DNA from: Skermanella aerolata KACC 11604
GTDB taxonomy: Bacteria > Pseudomonadota > Alphaproteobacteria > Azospirillales > Azospirillaceae
Assembly (NCBI RefSeq): GCF_000936425.1
Contig: NZ_AVFK01000001.1
Span: forward strand, 186,001-250,000
Direction: 5' to 3'
DNA length: 64,000 nucleotides
Below the pieces are notes generated by a model. The model saw nothing but the letters and a program-made list of their open reading frames with translations. It did no database searches and had not been told where the DNA came from. Below are positions 62,301 through 64,000 of the stretch, in pieces; within the stretch, counting starts at the first letter, position 1; each line of letters begins with the position of its first letter. Position numbers and translations under genes: made by a program.

Positions 62301-63807
62301 CCAGCTTCTTCAAGACCTGACGCATCCGCTCGACCGTGGTGACCTTCGGCAGCTTGAGGCTTTCCGCCTCTGTTTGAAGGGAATTCACGGTGACGATCCA
62401 GTCTCCCGGCGCTTCAGGACGAGAGACGGCGGCCGGCGGAGCCGGAGGGGCAGGCAGGCGCGGGTCCACCGGCACCGGCAAGTTCTGGACCTCGTTGCGG
62501 TCGGCATCCATTACATCCGCCAGCAAGGCGTCCAGGTCACGCCGGGTCAGCCGGGGTACATCCGCGCCGCTCAGGCGCCGCTCGACATCGAGCAGGAACT
62601 GAGCTTCCAGGATATCCGCGAGATAATCGGTATCGACAAGATCGAGCGGCACCATGGCGGAGGTGCAGAAGACGAATCCCGCCTCTTGGTTGCCGGCGCC
62701 GGCATTCGCGTCGCTGCGCTCGTTGTTGGCGCCCTCGTCTATGCGGGCACGGATGTCGGTGCGGATCTGCGTCAGCGCGTTCTGGGCAAGGCGGAAGCAA
62801 CTCGTCTCGACTGCGGCCGAATTCACGTCGGCCAAGGTGGACGGATCGCCATCCGGCACGAAAGACTGGTAGACATAGACCAGATCGAAGACCGGGCGTC
62901 CGCCGGGTTCCCGGCGGAATCCTACTCCCTGTGAGCCGATGGGATAGCGGACTTCGAACGTCTCCTTCTGCCGCCAGTTCTTGTATCCCGCCAACTCCTT
63001 GAGGGCGGCATAGGCGTTCAGTTCGATCCGCTCGGCCCGGTCCGATCCGGAGAACGGATCGGCCATCAGGAAGCAGCCGGTGACGTTGCAACCGGGATCG
63101 ATGGACTTCAGCATGAAGGCCGAATCCCAGAACATGCCGCTGCCGCTGCCGCCCGATAGCGATGCCACGATATGGGCCCGGACGGGACGGTCGTGCGGAG
63201 TGGCGTCGCGGATGCGCCGGTGCCCATCCCGCAGTTCGTCCATGATCGTACGCGATTCCAGGAAGAGGCCGAGGCGGCCGAGCGGCCGCCACTGCCCCGC
63301 TCCCTCGTGGTGAGCCTGGCCGACGCCGATCTCCTCGCCGGTGCGGGTATCGTCCTGGGGGAACCAGAGCCGGGAGGCTTCCATGTCGATATCGGACATC
63401 TTCGACAGCGGATCGGCGGTTTCCGCAGCGTCCGATCCGTTGGAGCGTCCTCCGCTGCGCCGCTGGCGGATGGAATCCACGGCACGGGTTATGTCCTCGG
63501 TCTGGATGGTGACCAGACGCGGCAGGCGCGGAAGGTCACGGAAAGCATCCGTCTCGCCGCTTTTCTTTGAGGACATGCGCGGATAGACATAGTCCGGGAC
63601 GGTCAAACCGGGCCGGTTGGCCTTCCAGTCGGTATCCACCGCGACGAAATGGAGCTTTCCTGCAGCCAGCATCGCCGCGAGGTCCGGGTCCTGGCCGTTC
63701 TGGGCCAACCACAGCATGTAACGCAGTGTCCGGACGCCGGTGCCGCCCAGCCCGATAAACAGCGTCGGCAGGCGGCTGTTAAAAGCGGATTTTACGGTGT
63801 CGGCCAT
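59350..63807 (-). CDS. Tubulin/FtsZ-like protein with C-terminal zinc-ribbon array
   Basis: A 1485-residue cytosolic protein. Residues about 1-290 carry tubulin/FtsZ nucleotide-loop signatures: IGLGGTGVRTLRY (18-30), VAVDTD (55-60), the T4-like SLSGGSGSGMFWD (216-228) and ELNAYAALKEL (262-272). This agrees with the bacterial Tubulin_2-type family. A long, charged helical middle (about 400-1000) follows. From about 1030 to 1360 there is a run of zinc-binding pairs: CPRC, CFHC, CPRC, CSYC, CPRC, CESC, CPVC and CVIC, with nearby His, resembling successive zinc ribbons or RING-like knuckles. AAGGA precedes the start. The upstream gene encodes a membrane protein, 40 bases away. Function is unknown; a GTP-dependent scaffold or sensor is inferred. 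Confidence 0.8.
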   Translation of the reverse strand: MADTVKSAFNSRLPTLFIGLGGTGVRTLRYMLWLAQNGQDPDLAAMLAAGKLHFVAVDTDWKANRPGLTVPDYVYPRMSSKKSGETDAFRDLPRLPRLVTIQTEDITRAVDSIRQRRSGGRSNGSDAAETADPLSKMSDIDMEASRLWFPQDDTRTGEEIGVGQAHHEGAGQWRPLGRLGLFLESRTIMDELRDGHRRIRDATPHDRPVRAHIVASLSGGSGSGMFWDSAFMLKSIDPGCNVTGCFLMADPFSGSDRAERIELNAYAALKELAGYKNWRQKETFEVRYPIGSQGVGFRREPGGRPVFDLVYVYQSFVPDGDPSTLADVNSAAVETSCFRLAQNALTQIRTDIRARIDEGANNERSDANAGAGNQEAGFVFCTSAMVPLDLVDTDYLADILEAQFLLDVERRLSGADVPRLTRRDLDALLADVMDADRNEVQNLPVPVDPRLPAPPAPPAAVSRPEAPGDWIVTVNSLQTEAESLKLPKVTTVERMRQVLKKLEEEADRLAAPDIKGNEDRKTDLARQLFDSHVPQTLREGWRAQIATGAWKAGDQKPPVAAIPLIEILKDDIEPRWQRIYQWIKRVKDKLADELPLLDEEARRALDTLIERLARLPQGNPLADEMVIAPASLIQMRVALGMLRDPADTHEQSLIGLKAIHGCGPMDIMMKAFATTLGATLDELGQRHSVRNQFGDAFRSYAHTHRHAIMGHFSELIEISNVNQTLRKQRTRQIHDRGYVQLRKVFTDTGGGHADEFAKAMAPLAQVVRRLFEDPTEEDLKATAEALAERCLLVARAEGAREMIEEFSVKITWIDGWTALLETLDRSFREEERKQPDERRPFALKLALAIEGQFCGRGTGLPGTEIRSEELFNRRLLRARIALRAFVGFWAEQEDFVLQRMGGEEGLQAIMRRCRSRVFGKGAVVSSIQQDKLVIAKPVSGRLTGGRTAVRGDRLMQAISFSAQNALNQTPMFCGDSPRPVVYFEQLFRAGAEILDIERYYRRYQELPEERRGRFHITPAAVALPELLDNFPRSQRALWTCSDAAHQDTAIPHGESACPRCLDEYLRGTRPLVAVRRNPENAPFEIPGGAVLGLPAARRRTVPAALQPYFWDGVRPQELERFERLLDHNGLGLAHPERKGGQHLVFPCLPVTVNGASSLVPLYRDGKHFVSSRDGSRFSHSCFHCSFPISPRQLDAIRDGRSVACPRCQRVLRECSYCSHRDGTLFQPLPDHSGPERCPRCTNVMHRHLPDVETASTDGLAEAGFCRNLFGCPAGGRPWSTAAEMHEHEHCESCYDRRHPALLLPWDELRTCVTRCPVCLTLVGLPKDGQIHRFSPAELVTHFLQHDDPEPDQPCVICGTQPSAVLRWMIDTNFFDDAAAELLPHSIPDLTARVPGDYTLPKIDAHNGMDLLELIWRHPEDRALFDAVRALPGIVSPRRRFSDLEKDMRRLFIGKGVAPREAVQRLKALAIIEDDIRARVEGRAMH

Positions 63808-63847
63808 GATTTCTTGTCCTTACCTATCCATTCAGTCTCGATGGTGC

Positions 63848-64000
63848 TTAGTTCTGCTGGCAGGAAAGGCCGACGCAGATTTCATGGATGCCTGTTAAAT
63901 TTTCGTATGGATTTATAAGTATCATCCAGAAGAAAATTGCAAGGATGAAAAATCCAGCGGCAGATCCATAGATGGTGAAAAAGACAAACCTCAGCTTACG
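63848..64000 (-). CDS. C-terminal end of a membrane protein, truncated by the window edge
   Basis: The last 50 codons of a minus-strand gene that begins beyond 64000. It contains a membrane segment (RFVFFTIYGSAAGFFILAIFFWMIL) followed by a short tail with two cysteines (HEICVGLSCQQN). Base use is noticeably richer in A and T than the rest of the window. It ends 40 bases before the tubulin-like gene, so the two are probably co-transcribed. Confidence 0.7.
   Translation of the reverse strand, partial: RKLRFVFFTIYGSAAGFFILAIFFWMILINPYENLTGIHEICVGLSCQQN

Noticed and set aside
61114-62934. 606-residue open frame on the plus strand inside the tubulin-like gene
   Set aside because: Antisense shadow of a high-GC gene, with no domain of its own, while the minus frame has tubulin loops.

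Overview
The window is GC-rich, densely coded DNA, almost certainly from an alphaproteobacterium. The gene set (an AztABC-type zinc transporter under Zur boxes, many TRAP and ABC importers, PEP-CTERM proteins, an HWE/HisKA_2-type kinase) fits a metabolically versatile Rhodospirillales-type soil or plant-associated organism such as Azospirillum or Skermanella. That placement is inferred from gene content only. I saw no rRNA, tRNA, CRISPR array, transposase or phage gene.

Layout. 0.2-1.2 kb: a secreted RTX calcium-binding protein. 1.3-5.0 kb (minus strand): an aldo/keto reductase and an acyl-CoA synthetase embedded in decayed pieces of sulfur-metabolism genes (FMN reductase, metQ, cysE). 5.1-8.7 kb (minus): LysR regulator, MFS exporter, cupin lipoprotein and cyclophilin-like protein. 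8.7-18.1 kb: a LysR regulator divergent from a polar amino-acid ABC importer operon that also carries an ArgH-like C-N lyase, two ATPases and two FAD amine oxidases, probably for import and breakdown of an N-substituted amino acid. 18.2-23.8 kb: a Zur-controlled zinc island (small membrane protein, AztABC; CobW GTPase plus WD40 protein; two unknown small genes). 24.1-35.6 kb: a solute-uptake island with two complete TRAP systems, GltS, a TAXI lipoprotein, an AGCS symporter and a universal stress protein. 35.8-44.8 kb: DUF421 protein, RND efflux pair, hybrid histidine kinase, AtoE. 44.8-48.9 kb: a glgX remnant, a PEP-CTERM pair, MsrB, a flavin/PLP-type oxidase, a lipoprotein and a YjlB-type cupin.

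48.9-56.7 kb is a compact accessory module: BtpA/SgcQ protein plus a secreted protein on the minus strand, divergent from a sugar-type ABC importer, a LacI-HTH/PfkB-kinase fusion, a PhyH-type oxygenase, a second PfkB kinase and a TenA-family protein, mostly joined by stop/start overlaps. It looks like an uptake, phosphorylation and breakdown route for an unidentified sugar- or nucleoside-like compound. 56.8-59.3 kb holds an outer-membrane barrel, a TauE/SafE exporter and two very small genes, ending in a long inverted repeat.

59.35-64 kb (minus): a 1485-residue tubulin/FtsZ-like protein with a C-terminal array of zinc-ribbon-like CxxC pairs, preceded by the C-terminal end of a membrane protein whose gene runs off the window. 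This, the HTH-kinase fusion module and the ArgH-like operon are the parts most likely to represent undescribed systems.
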